This document shows, one piece after another, positions 8,120 to 15,701 of a DNA stretch of 44,778 bases. Both the position numbers and the translations under genes were made by a program. The DNA comes from Candidatus Segatella caccae (lineage in GTDB: Bacteria > Bacteroidota > Bacteroidia > Bacteroidales > Bacteroidaceae). The stretch lies in contig USOQ01000011.1 in NCBI GenBank assembly GCA_900556395.1, forward strand, positions 1 to 44,778, in the 5' to 3' direction. Within the stretch, counting starts at the first letter, position 1. Each line of letters opens with the position of its first letter. The notes under the pieces are model-generated. The model saw only the letters and a program-made list of their open reading frames with translations, was not told where the DNA came from and ran no database searches.

Positions 8120-8719
8120 TTATTTAATAATATTACCAGTTACAGCAGGCTTGCTTTCTGCTTCTTCAAAAGTTACGTTTTTCAAGTCTGCTATTAAATC
8201 GTCAATTTGTGAAGTAGTGCAGTCTATAACTGCATCTAACCCAATAATATCCCCTTTCTTTATCTTTTCATTTGCCGACGCAGCTTCTTCTGGAGAAATT
8301 GTCAACAAATAGCATTTTGAACGTCTATGAACATATTTCAGTGCTACAGCCTCCAAATCTGCTTGCTTATATCTTTCACGAAGACTCGTCTTTAATGAAA
8401 GGCTTACTGGTTGCGACTGATTGTATAGAATTGCATCATATACAATGTTGGGTACATAAGTCACTTTCGCTTGGGTATAAAATGGTTTAATCCCTTCTCT
8501 AAAAAGCAGGGTATATATTATCATTTCAAATACATTACCATTTACACTTCGCGTACTTTTTGGATATGCCACTTTAAACGAATCCCAGTATTTCTTTATG
8601 TAATCTTTTGGAGAATCATAAACAACATCAAGAAACATTTTTCCAGACAGCAAACTTTCAAAAATGGTCACAGTTTTGGTTTTACTCTTGCTTATGCCAC
8701 AGTCTTTTAATACTCCCAT
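8120..8719 (-). CDS. putative second restriction endonuclease, EcoRII/SsoII/NgoMIV-like active site
   Basis: 199 residues, inserted between the methyltransferase (13-base overlap) and the R.HpaII homologue (4-base gap). The segment D95-AILYN, S108-L109-K110, T-S-L, R114-E115-R116, then E123 resembles the PD...S-x-K...E layout of Cfr10I/NgoMIV. The KTS-x-R-E-R-(W/Y)-x-Q pattern is like that of EcoRII/SsoII-type enzymes, whose R-(D/E)-R contacts the CC/GG part of the site. E65 in NGNVFE could be the helix glutamate seen in such folds. Family assignment is from memory of these motifs; the nuclease role is inference. It is not Vsr-like. Confidence 0.6.
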   Translation of the reverse strand: MGVLKDCGISKSKTKTVTIFESLLSGKMFLDVVYDSPKDYIKKYWDSFKVAYPKSTRSVNGNVFEMIIYTLLFREGIKPFYTQAKVTYVPNIVYDAILYNQSQPVSLSLKTSLRERYKQADLEAVALKYVHRRSKCYLLTISPEEAASANEKIKKGDIIGLDAVIDCTTSQIDDLIADLKNVTFEEAESKPAVTGNIIK

Positions 8720-10065
8720 AGTTTTAATATCTTTTTGTCGTTTAACGTCTTTAACAACTGTTTTGCTGTTGCCTGAATAGCAGGTACAGCTACGCTGTTG
8801 CCGAATTGCTTATATGCCGACGCGTCAGCTACAACAATTCTGAAATTGTCGGGATAGCCCTGCAAACGCGCCCACTCACGAGGAGTCATCTTACGCCAAC
8901 CTTGTTTGTTTACCTCTCCTTTTATTCTTGTTGTTGGTGTAAGGTCGGTCTGTCGAAAATCTATAACAAGATTACTTTCTCTTCCCATACCACCTACAAC
9001 AATAGCGTGAGCTATGCCATCGTCAGGAATTATGTCATAGCCAAATCCGTTTCCCTTTGCCTCGTGGCGAGCTTTATGTCTTTTGAGGGTTTCTATGTAT
9101 GTTGTTGAAAGATAATATTTGGCTGGCACTGGATTCTCTTCTCTTACATCAATCCATTTCTTAGTCACTTCCTTTTGCTCTGGGTAAGAAAAGTCCTCTT
9201 TCTTTATACCCAAATCCTTTCTAAATCCGACTATATATATTCTTTCTCTGTGCTGTGGAACTCCAAAGAACATTGCATTAACAATCTGTGGATCAGGTAC
9301 GACATATCCAACTTCTTCCAATGTGTTGAGAATGGTTTTAAATGTTCTACCCTTATCATGAATTACAAGTCCTTTCACATTTTCAAGGAAGAATGCCTTC
9401 GGCTGATAACGGCGCAATATCTCAGCAACATCAAAGAACAAAGTTCCTCTTGTCTCCTCAAAACCAAGTCTCTTTCCTGCAAGGGAAAAAGCCTGACATG
9501 GAAAACCTGCGCAAAGTATGTCGAAATCTTTTGGAATTTTATTCTTAGTGCTTTCTTTGGTAATGTCACCAAACGGCACGTCACCATAGTTTGCATAATA
9601 GGTTTTCTTAGCCTGTTCATCCCATTCGGAAGAGAATACACATTCTCCTCCAAGATTCTGGAATGCCATTCTAAATCCACCTATACCAGCAAACAAGTCT
9701 ATAAACTTGAATTTTGGATTTTGGGGTGCCTGGAATGGTGCAGCGAATAAATCTTGAAACAGATATGTTTGGTAGCCTATAGCGGAATCAGAAACGCCAA
9801 CAAAGTCCTTGGGTTTATTAAGCATTTCGCCTTTTACAAATTCATACCACAAGTTCAAAATGTCTTCTGCCTGATTCTGGTATGGCATTTGAACATCTGC
9901 ATTGCGTAACTGTAGGTAATGAGTAATCAAGGCAGCTTGATCAACGAAAGGTATTATTTTTCCATCCTCGTCAATAGTCTCTTTACCGAACACTTGGATT
10001 TTGTCAGCTCTTTTCTTGCAAAAATCGAACAGTGAAAACTGCTTCTTAGTTGTTGTATTTGTCAT
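8707..10065 (-). CDS. hpaIIM: DNA (cytosine-5) methyltransferase, M.HpaII-like
   Basis: Methylates cytosine C5 from S-adenosylmethionine, protecting the host from the co-encoded nuclease. Motifs in order: I FIDLFAGIGGF (121-131), IV AGFPCQAFS with catalytic C190, VI FFLENVKG (226-232), VIII QHRERIYIV (271-279), X QFGNSVAVPAI (420-430). The target-recognition region (about 330-385: KGNGFGYDIIPDDG, VVGGMGRE) is very like my recollection of M.HpaII, predicting CCGG. A roughly 115-residue N-terminal extension precedes motif I. It is the first intact gene of the operon; its stop overlaps the next start by 13 bases. Confidence 0.93.
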   Translation of the reverse strand: MTNTTTKKQFSLFDFCKKRADKIQVFGKETIDEDGKIIPFVDQAALITHYLQLRNADVQMPYQNQAEDILNLWYEFVKGEMLNKPKDFVGVSDSAIGYQTYLFQDLFAAPFQAPQNPKFKFIDLFAGIGGFRMAFQNLGGECVFSSEWDEQAKKTYYANYGDVPFGDITKESTKNKIPKDFDILCAGFPCQAFSLAGKRLGFEETRGTLFFDVAEILRRYQPKAFFLENVKGLVIHDKGRTFKTILNTLEEVGYVVPDPQIVNAMFFGVPQHRERIYIVGFRKDLGIKKEDFSYPEQKEVTKKWIDVREENPVPAKYYLSTTYIETLKRHKARHEAKGNGFGYDIIPDDGIAHAIVVGGMGRESNLVIDFRQTDLTPTTRIKGEVNKQGWRKMTPREWARLQGYPDNFRIVVADASAYKQFGNSVAVPAIQATAKQLLKTLNDKKILKLWEY

Positions 10066-10075
10066 TTTTTATTGT

Positions 10076-10278
10076 TTACTTTTGTGGAACACATATTAAT
10101 TCTATCACTTCGATTTTTAAAGTTAAGATATTTATATAAGTGTTTCCAATGGTAGCTATGATGTATTCGTACGCCATTTTGAAACAGTTGAAGGATTTAC
10201 ATCCACCTGTTCTGCATGCCATTTACTTGAATTTTTCTTCTCGACAAGCACGATTTTTAATCTATTTACATCTTCCAT
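10076..10278 (-). pseudogene. degraded XRE-type HTH controller gene of the restriction operon
   Basis: From ATG 10278 the minus strand reads MEDVNRLKIVLVEKK, then WHAEQVDVNPSTVSKW and RTNTS. An in-frame TAG follows, then LPLETLI, TAA, IS, TAA, and a one-base deletion near 10120. The shifted frame continues KIEVIELICVPQK to a stop at 10076. Put together this is a 67-codon XRE HTH protein of the type encoded next to many Bacteroidales type II methyltransferases. Three nonsense codons and one frameshift make it dead. It sits 10 bases upstream of the methyltransferase, where a controller gene is expected. Confidence 0.8.
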
Positions 10279-10296
10279 GATGTTGTATTTAGTTGG

Positions 10297-10317
10297 CAAA
10301 GATAATGAATAATTATC
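10297..10317 (-). promoter_or_regulatory. candidate promoter and operator of the restriction operon
   Basis: A minus-strand TATCTTTG box lies at 10297-10304, upstream of the dead controller gene. An inverted repeat GATAAT-N5-ATTATC (10301-10306 and 10312-10317) overlaps it, as a controller-protein box would. The -33 element is not clear. Confidence 0.4.
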
Positions 10318-10389
10318 ATTTTAGTGCTAAAAAGTATTTTTTTAACTTAGATAATTTTGAATCTTGTCTATATCCAAGAATATAAATTG

Positions 10390-10397
10390 TATCTTTG
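10390..10397 (+). promoter_or_regulatory. promoter -7 box of the DUF3883 gene
   Basis: TATCTTTG at 10390-10397, divergent from the restriction-operon promoter about 90 bases away. With a start site a few bases downstream, ATG 10420 is better placed than ATG 10408. The -33 element is unclear. Confidence 0.55.
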
Positions 10398-10419
10398 CAA
10401 AACATAAATGACAATAGCT

Positions 10420-11391
10420 ATGCAAAAAATTCTTTTCGCTAATATAGGATGGATGAAACGCTATCGTGGACATAGCAATTCTGACAAAATCAAAGGAGGA
10501 GGAAGTTATAACCCAATTGACAAGCACGAGGCTTTTAACTTTCAAGATATTGACGGTCATTGCTATGGTTATGTCCAACCTACCAAATGGAGCGAAATAA
10601 AAATAGAACGTATAGATTCTTCGTGTTTAAAATCTGATAATTATCTTGATGACGTGTTAGTTGTATGGACTGCGACAAATCCCATTGAGGGTGGAACATT
10701 CATTGTCGGTTGGTACAAACACGCAAGAGTTTACCGCACATTTCAGTATGACACCAAGTTAAAGGAGCGTAATGGCTATGACTACAATATAGAAGCACTT
10801 TCATCATACTGCAATCTTCTTATAGAACAAGAACGTAACATGCAGGTTCCCAGAGCAACAAATGCTTTAAACAAAGGTTTTATGGGACAGTCTAATATTT
10901 GGTATGCCGATAGCGAAACTGAAAAGGTAGCCAATTTTAGAAAATTGGTTGTCGACTATATCAATAATTATGTCAAACCTAAAAGTCGAAAGCCGAAGCC
11001 TAACATAAATGTGGAGGCAAAGATTGCAGTAGAAAAAGCTGCTATCTCTGCCGTTACCTCTTATTACAAAGAACATGGTTATAAAATATATTCGGTTGAG
11101 AGTGAGAACAAAGGTTGGGATTTGGAAGCATATAAAGGAAAATCTATACTACGAATAGAAGTCAAAGGTTTATCAGGTTCTGATTTATCCGTACACATTA
11201 CAGAAAATGAATATTCACAAATGAAATCGGTCAATAATGATAATTATCGTTTATGCATTGTCACAAACGCTATAAGTTCTCCTCACCTTTGGACTTTTGC
11301 TTATGATAATGGTAATTGGATTTGTGAACAAGATTATGAAATTGAATTATCGTTTGAAGAACATATTGCAGCAATTGCTTACATTGAATAG
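10420..11391 (+). CDS. DUF3883 (NO VEIN C-terminal-like) protein, candidate nuclease or defence effector
   Basis: 323 residues from ATG 10420; ATG 10408 would add four. The N-terminal domain (about 1-185: ILFANIGWMKRYRG, KIKGGGSY, GTFIVGWYKHARVYR) is one I have seen joined to DUF3883 but cannot name functionally. The C-terminal domain (about 200-300) has GWDLEAY with D234 and RIEVKG with E247 and K249, the D...ExK arrangement of PD-(D/E)xK nucleases. It is divergent from the restriction operon and equally AT-rich, which suggests a joint defence island. It could read or cut foreign or modified DNA; the function is not established. Confidence 0.7.
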   Translation: MQKILFANIGWMKRYRGHSNSDKIKGGGSYNPIDKHEAFNFQDIDGHCYGYVQPTKWSEIKIERIDSSCLKSDNYLDDVLVVWTATNPIEGGTFIVGWYKHARVYRTFQYDTKLKERNGYDYNIEALSSYCNLLIEQERNMQVPRATNALNKGFMGQSNIWYADSETEKVANFRKLVVDYINNYVKPKSRKPKPNINVEAKIAVEKAAISAVTSYYKEHGYKIYSVESENKGWDLEAYKGKSILRIEVKGLSGSDLSVHITENEYSQMKSVNNDNYRLCIVTNAISSPHLWTFAYDNGNWICEQDYEIELSFEEHIAAIAYIE

Positions 11392-11455
11392 TTTTCAACC
11401 GTAAAGGTCGAAAAAAAAAACGGGGGAGAAAAGTAATAAAGGAAATTGATTTAAG

Positions 11456-11866
11456 TCAATACTTTTGATGTAACTCTGAGTAATACTGTCTTCCCCCACC
11501 ACTCACACACTCATAACTTTGCCATATAAGAGCAAAATATGAGTGAAGCGTGCGACTGAAATTGTTGTCAACCTTTGTTGCCCGCTGCGACTCATACATG
11601 TTCAGTTTGATTGCATTGAGTAGCAAGTCGCGATTCCAACCTTTAGCAATAGTCTCTTGTGCATAATATAATGTGGCAGAATCATTCTTGTTCTTGCTCA
11701 TAATGAGTAAGTTGTGCGACCATGGCAAAAGTGCTACGGCGCGTAGCAGTTTTTCATCGTGCCCTGCATAACGAAGATAAAACTTCTTCATATTCCAAAG
11801 CTGTCGAGGTGAAAGACCCATCTTCGGATAGCGTTCTTTCAAGTCTACGGACAACTGGCGTACCAC
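11456..11866 (-). pseudogene. truncated DUF1016 (YhcG-type) remnant
   Basis: Encodes the N-terminal DUF1016 helical region: VRQLSVDLKERYPKMGLSPRQLWNMKKFY, then ALLPWSHNLLIMSKN, then YYAQETIAKGWNRDLLLNAI and YESQ. Full-length YhcG-type proteins have about 330-350 residues and end in a PD-(D/E)xK nuclease domain, which is missing here. Similarity stops abruptly after NNFSRTL near 11555. Upstream the frame stays open to about 11990 (HWEGVVRQLS) but loses similarity, so both ends are lost. Such genes travel with restriction systems. It is probably not functional. Confidence 0.75.
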
Positions 11867-12005
11867 GCCCTCCCAGTGAGGCTTGCTGTGAAAAGATGCG
11901 ACACTTTTGTGAACTGTCGTTACTTCTGAATGGTGTTTAAATGTGTGGGAAATGGTGGGTGCTCTTCTTGGTAGGTAATATGATAGAAACTATAAAAAAC
12001 AAAAA

Positions 12006-12033
12006 AAGAAGAGGACTATAAAGTCCTCTTCTT
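12006..12033 (-). terminator. terminator after tRNA-Lys
   Basis: Perfect 12-bp arms (AAGAAGAGGACT and complement) surround a 4-base loop. On the minus strand the stem is followed by seven T. It lies about 40 bases past the tRNA 3' end. Confidence 0.8.
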
Positions 12034-12072
12034 CATGTTGTCTCTTTAATTAAGATTCCATTGGAATTAATG

Positions 12073-12145
12073 TGACTCGCATGGGGCTCGAACCCATGAC
12101 CCCAACATTAAAAGTGTTGTGCTCTACCAGCTGAGCTAGCGAGTC
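12073..12145 (-). tRNA. tRNA-Lys(TTT)
   Basis: 73 bases on the minus strand. The acceptor stem is GACTCGC/GCGAGTC with discriminator A, the D arm carries GCTCAGCTGGTAGAGC, and the anticodon stem is CAACA/TGTTG with loop CTTTTAA (anticodon TTT). The T arm has GGTTCGAGCC. CCA is not encoded. It marks the right edge of the AT-rich island. I found no second copy of its 3' end that would indicate an attachment site. Confidence 0.95.
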
Positions 12146-12175
12146 AATCTCCAACCTTCTGTACGAAAGCGAGTG

Positions 12176-12207
12176 CAAAGGTACGATGTTTTTTTGGATT
12201 TACCAAA
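12176..12207 (-). promoter_or_regulatory. promoter of tRNA-Lys
   Basis: On the minus strand a TTTG -33 element (12204-12207) and a TACCTTTG -7 box (12176-12183) are separated by 20 bases, about 30 bases upstream of the tRNA. Confidence 0.7.
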
Positions 12208-12225
12208 TATTTATCTTATTTTTTG

Positions 12226-13362
12226 CTATTTTTCTTCATTTTCTGGGCTTTCGACCTGTGGTATATTGGCTTCTTGGAGTGATTTTGTGCGATAATTGGG
12301 CTTTTCGCGCGTTACATATCTCTGCCAATATGCAATGAGAAGGGTGGTAAGTGGAAGTGCCACGATGAGTCCTAAGAATCCTAATAACGCTCCCCAAACG
12401 GAGAGGCTGAGCAAGAGGATGGCAGGATTGAGGCCCATCGCCTTGCCCATAATCTTAGGGGTGACAATCATATCGGTGATAACCTGCACAACACAGAATA
12501 CCAGGAATGCCAGACCGAAGACTACCCAAAAGTTCTGGCCCGTATCGGCTGCCTTGAGCATGGCAAGGAAGGCGGTGGGTATCAGGGCAAAGGTGTGAAG
12601 ATAGGGCACAAGGTCGAGTATGCCTATCAGTATGCCTAAACCGATGGCCATGGGGAAGCCGATGATGGTGAAGCCGATGCAGAACATGATGCCCATACAT
12701 AGGGCTACCATGCCTTGTCCGCGGATATAATTGTTGAGCTCTCGCTTGACATCGTTCATCAGTGACTGCCAGAAGGGACGGCTCTTCTTGGGGAAGATGC
12801 GCACCCAGTTGGCGGTAAGTGTCTCGTAGTCGAGGAGGATGAAGAACATATATAATAAGGTAATCATCGAGGCGATGATGCTGATCAGAATGTTGGCTGT
12901 CTGTCCTACTACGGCAAAAACCTTGGGCATCGTTGTCTTCAGGGCATCGGAGAAGTCCTTACTCTTGAGGAAATGCTCTATTTGTTCTTGATTGTTTTGT
13001 AACCACTCCTTGATGACTGCTGTGAGGTTGTTGGTGTGGGTGGTCTGGTGAATCCATCGGGTGAGGACGTCGCTCAATTTGTCGAACTGGTCTATCATCG
13101 GGGGGATGATGAGCCACAGGATGCCTCCGATGACACCTATCATCGCCAGCATGGCGAGGATGATGGATAAGGCTCTGATGTGGATGTGGAGCTTGTGCTC
13201 GATGAACAATACAAAGGGGTAGAGCAGATAGGCAAAGAACCATGCGATGAAGAACGGCAGCAGTACGCTACTAAGATAATTGGTGATATACAGGATGCCC
13301 AATGTCAAGATGATGATACCTGCCCAACGGATAAATTTGTCGAATGTAATCTCTTTGGCCAT
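12226..13362 (-). CDS. AI-2E/PerM-family membrane transporter
   Basis: A 378-residue inner-membrane protein with about eight hydrophobic segments. A pair of helices near residues 10-45 is followed by a soluble stretch rich in charged residues (about 90-150) and a C-terminal bundle containing GLGILIGILDLVPYLHT, the family's most conserved region. Members export small molecules or act as Na+/H+ antiporters; the autoinducer-2 label comes from one member and is not diagnostic. It follows tdk by 21 bases, so the two are co-transcribed. Substrate unknown. Confidence 0.88.
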   Translation of the reverse strand: MAKEITFDKFIRWAGIIILTLGILYITNYLSSVLLPFFIAWFFAYLLYPFVLFIEHKLHIHIRALSIILAMLAMIGVIGGILWLIIPPMIDQFDKLSDVLTRWIHQTTHTNNLTAVIKEWLQNNQEQIEHFLKSKDFSDALKTTMPKVFAVVGQTANILISIIASMITLLYMFFILLDYETLTANWVRIFPKKSRPFWQSLMNDVKRELNNYIRGQGMVALCMGIMFCIGFTIIGFPMAIGLGILIGILDLVPYLHTFALIPTAFLAMLKAADTGQNFWVVFGLAFLVFCVVQVITDMIVTPKIMGKAMGLNPAILLLSLSVWGALLGFLGLIVALPLTTLLIAYWQRYVTREKPNYRTKSLQEANIPQVESPENEEK

Positions 13363-13383
13363 AGCTAATGTCTTTTAGAATGT

Positions 13384-13989
13384 TTAAAGATGGGCTGAGG
13401 ATTCTGCCTTTGCCTCTGCTTCGAGACTTCGCTGGTAACATTCTCGACATAAAGGTTCGTATTCGTCTTTCTCGCCGAGAAGTACTCGCTTGTCGTTGTG
13501 GATGAGGCGGTGGCTTACGTATGCCAATGAGCCGCACTTCACGCAGATGGCGTGGACCTTGGTCACCTCGTCGGCAATGGCGCATAGTGCTGGGATAGGA
13601 CCAAAGGGGATGCCCTTGTAGTCCATGTCGAGACCTGCCACGATGACACGCACGCCATTATTGGCCAGTTGATTGCATACTTCAACCAGGCCGCTGTCAA
13701 AAAACTGGGCTTCATCGATACCTACTACGTCGATATCGGAAGCCAATAGCAAGATGGCTCCAGAGGAATCGATAGGAGTCGAACGGATAGAGTTCTTGTC
13801 GTGGCTCACTACGTCTTCTTCTGAATAGCGTGTGTCAAGTGAAGGCTTGAAGATTTCTACCTTCTGCTTGGCAAACTTTGCTCGCTTCATTCTTCGGATG
13901 AGTTCTTCGGTTTTTCCGGAGAACATCGACCCGCACACCACTTCTATTCTTCCAGGGCGGTGTGTCTCCCCAATAAGATATTCTGTCAT
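13384..13989 (-). CDS. tdk: thymidine kinase
   Basis: Phosphorylates thymidine with ATP for dTMP salvage. GRIEVVCGSMFSGKTEEL (from about residue 13) contains the P-loop, GIDEAQFFD is the Walker B and catalytic region, and the C-terminus has the type II zinc lasso with CVKCG and the later CREC pair. 201 residues is the normal length. It is the first gene of a two-gene minus-strand operon with the PerM-like transporter. A promoter with TTTG and TAATTTTG boxes lies directly upstream. Confidence 0.96.
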   Translation of the reverse strand: MTEYLIGETHRPGRIEVVCGSMFSGKTEELIRRMKRAKFAKQKVEIFKPSLDTRYSEEDVVSHDKNSIRSTPIDSSGAILLLASDIDVVGIDEAQFFDSGLVEVCNQLANNGVRVIVAGLDMDYKGIPFGPIPALCAIADEVTKVHAICVKCGSLAYVSHRLIHNDKRVLLGEKDEYEPLCRECYQRSLEAEAKAESSAHL

Positions 13990-13997
13990 TTCGGTGA

Positions 13998-14030
13998 CAA
14001 AATTAACAATAAGGTTTTAAAAATTGCAAA
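13998..14030 (-). promoter_or_regulatory. promoter of tdk
   Basis: On the minus strand a TTTG element (14027-14030) and a TAATTTTG box (13998-14005) are separated by 21 bases, 8 bases before the tdk start. Confidence 0.6.
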
Positions 14031-14045
14031 GAAAACTCTTTTTTT

Positions 14046-14076
14046 TTTGCTAAGAAAGATTTATTAACTACATTTG
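14046..14076 (+). promoter_or_regulatory. promoter of rsmI
   Basis: TTTG (14046-14049), a 19-base spacer and TACATTTG (14069-14076), 8 bases before the rsmI ATG. It matches the Bacteroidetes sigma consensus well. Confidence 0.7.
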
Positions 14077-14084
14077 TACGCTGT

Positions 14085-14837
14085 ATGGGCATCTTATATA
14101 TAGTACCTACTCCTGTAGGAAATATGGAGGATATGACGATGCGAGCTATCCGAGTGCTGAAAGAGGCGGATCTGGTGCTTGCGGAGGACACTCGCACTTC
14201 GAGTGTTCTGCTGAAGCATTTTGATATTCGTAATCGCTTGATGGCGCATCATAAGTTTAATGAACATGGTACGTCTGCGGCTATCGTGGAGCGACTGAAA
14301 GCGGGAGAGACGATTGCGCTTATCAGCGATGCGGGAACTCCCGGTATTAGCGACCCTGGTTTTTACTTGGCGCGGGAGGCTGCTCAGGCGGGAATCACCG
14401 TGCAGACCTTGCCGGGTGCTACGGCTTGTATACCTGCCATCGTGTCGTCGGGATTGCCTTGTGACCGTTTCTGTTTTGAGGGCTTCTTGCCACAGAAGAA
14501 GGGGCGACAGACGTATATGGAATCGTTGAAAGACGAGACGAGAACGATGATTTTCTATGAGTCGCCTTATAGGGTGGTGAAAACCTTACAGCAGTTTGCT
14601 GAGGTCTTCGGTGAAGAGCGACAGGTGAGTTGCTGCCGTGAGATTTCTAAGCTACACGAAGAAAGTGTGAGAGGGACATTGGCTGAGGTGATAGCTCACT
14701 TTGTGGAGACTGAACCCAGAGGGGAGTTTGTCATCGTATTGGCTGGAAAAGACCCGAAACAGCTGAAGGAGGAAATGAAGGAACGTAAACGAGAGGAGAA
14801 AAAAAAGCATAACAAACAAAGTGTTAAAGGAGAATAA
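14085..14837 (+). CDS. rsmI: 16S rRNA (cytidine(1402)-2'-O)-methyltransferase
   Basis: Adds the 2'-O-methyl group to C1402 in the decoding centre of 16S rRNA using S-adenosylmethionine. The tetrapyrrole-methylase fold is shown by LYIVPTPVGNMEDMTMRA at the N-terminus, AEDTRTS near 33-39, GTPGISDPG at 84-92 and LPGATACIPAIVSSGLP. The 250 residues end in a very basic tail (about 230-250, rich in K, R and E). The next gene starts after 2 bases, so a lipoprotein is co-transcribed with it. Confidence 0.95.
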   Translation: MGILYIVPTPVGNMEDMTMRAIRVLKEADLVLAEDTRTSSVLLKHFDIRNRLMAHHKFNEHGTSAAIVERLKAGETIALISDAGTPGISDPGFYLAREAAQAGITVQTLPGATACIPAIVSSGLPCDRFCFEGFLPQKKGRQTYMESLKDETRTMIFYESPYRVVKTLQQFAEVFGEERQVSCCREISKLHEESVRGTLAEVIAHFVETEPRGEFVIVLAGKDPKQLKEEMKERKREEKKKHNKQSVKGE

Positions 14838-14839
14838 TT

Positions 14840-15691
14840 ATGAAAAAGTTATTTTTTATGGTTTGCTGCGCAGCCTTGTTGATGACAGGTTGTAAGGACG
14901 GCAAGAATGCTCCCGGACTGGCGAGTGTTCAACAGACAGACTCGCTGAACGATGTTATCGCTCAGAAAGATAGTGAGATCAACGAAATGATGGGCACTCT
15001 GAATGACATCGAAGAGGGTTTCAGACTCATTAATGAGGCTGAAAACCGTGTGGCCTTGTTGAAAAATGGTGAAGGCACAAACAAAAAGCAGAACTTGAAA
15101 GAGAATATCCAGTTTATTGCTGAGCGAATGAAGCTGAACAGAGAGTTGATTGCTAAGTTGCAGAAGCAGTTGGAGAGTAGTACCTTGAAGGGTGGTCAAC
15201 TCAAGAAGACCATCGAGAACCTCACTACTCAGCTGGAAGAAAAAGATAAGCAGTTGCTGGCTCTCCGTGAGGAACTCGACAAGAAGGATATTCATATCTC
15301 TGAGCTCGATGAGACAATCGGCAACCTGAATACGAATGTTAATAATCTGACCGCTGATAATCAGCAGAAGGCGGAGACGATTAGCTCTCAAGATAAGCAG
15401 TTGAATACTGCCTGGTATGTGTTTGGTACCAAGAAGGAACTCAAGGGTCAGCGCATCTTAGAGGGTGGCAAGGTGATGAATGGCAACTTCAACAAGAACT
15501 ACTTTACCAAGGTGGATATTCGTAACACCACCGAGATAAAGCTTTATTCTAAGTCGGCTAAGTTGCTGACTGCTCATCCTGCAAGCAGCTATAGCTTGGT
15601 GCGTGATGCAAGCCAGCAGTATGTGCTGCGTATCTCTAATCCACAGATATTCTGGAGTACCAGCAAGTACTTGGTTATCTTGGTAAAGTAA
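14840..15691 (+). CDS. coiled-coil lipoprotein of unknown function
   Basis: 283 residues. The signal sequence ends in the lipobox LMTGC with C18, so it is probably anchored to the outer membrane. Residues about 30-190 are heptad-rich with E, K, Q and L, predicting long coiled coils. The C-terminal 90 residues (from about NTAWYVFGTKKELKGQ) form a compact, mostly beta-strand domain. I recognise the general architecture from Bacteroidetes hypothetical proteins but no function. It starts 2 bases after rsmI, so translation is coupled, though no functional link to rRNA methylation is evident. Confidence 0.8.
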   Translation: MKKLFFMVCCAALLMTGCKDGKNAPGLASVQQTDSLNDVIAQKDSEINEMMGTLNDIEEGFRLINEAENRVALLKNGEGTNKKQNLKENIQFIAERMKLNRELIAKLQKQLESSTLKGGQLKKTIENLTTQLEEKDKQLLALREELDKKDIHISELDETIGNLNTNVNNLTADNQQKAETISSQDKQLNTAWYVFGTKKELKGQRILEGGKVMNGNFNKNYFTKVDIRNTTEIKLYSKSAKLLTAHPASSYSLVRDASQQYVLRISNPQIFWSTSKYLVILVK

Positions 15692-15701
15692 GAGATGAGG
15701 A

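Noticed and set aside
8120..8719. Vsr-type mismatch endonuclease accompanying the HpaII methyltransferase
   Set aside because: The length is 199 residues and the Vsr N-terminal and zinc-site motifs are absent; the KTSLRER region points to the EcoRII/SsoII/NgoMIV lineage instead.
8806..9750. Several plus-strand open frames opposite the methyltransferase
   Set aside because: They are complements of a clear C5 methyltransferase and have unlikely composition.
12073..12145. tRNA-Lys as an attachment site for the island
   Set aside because: No direct repeat of the tRNA 3' end and no integrase gene were found in the window.
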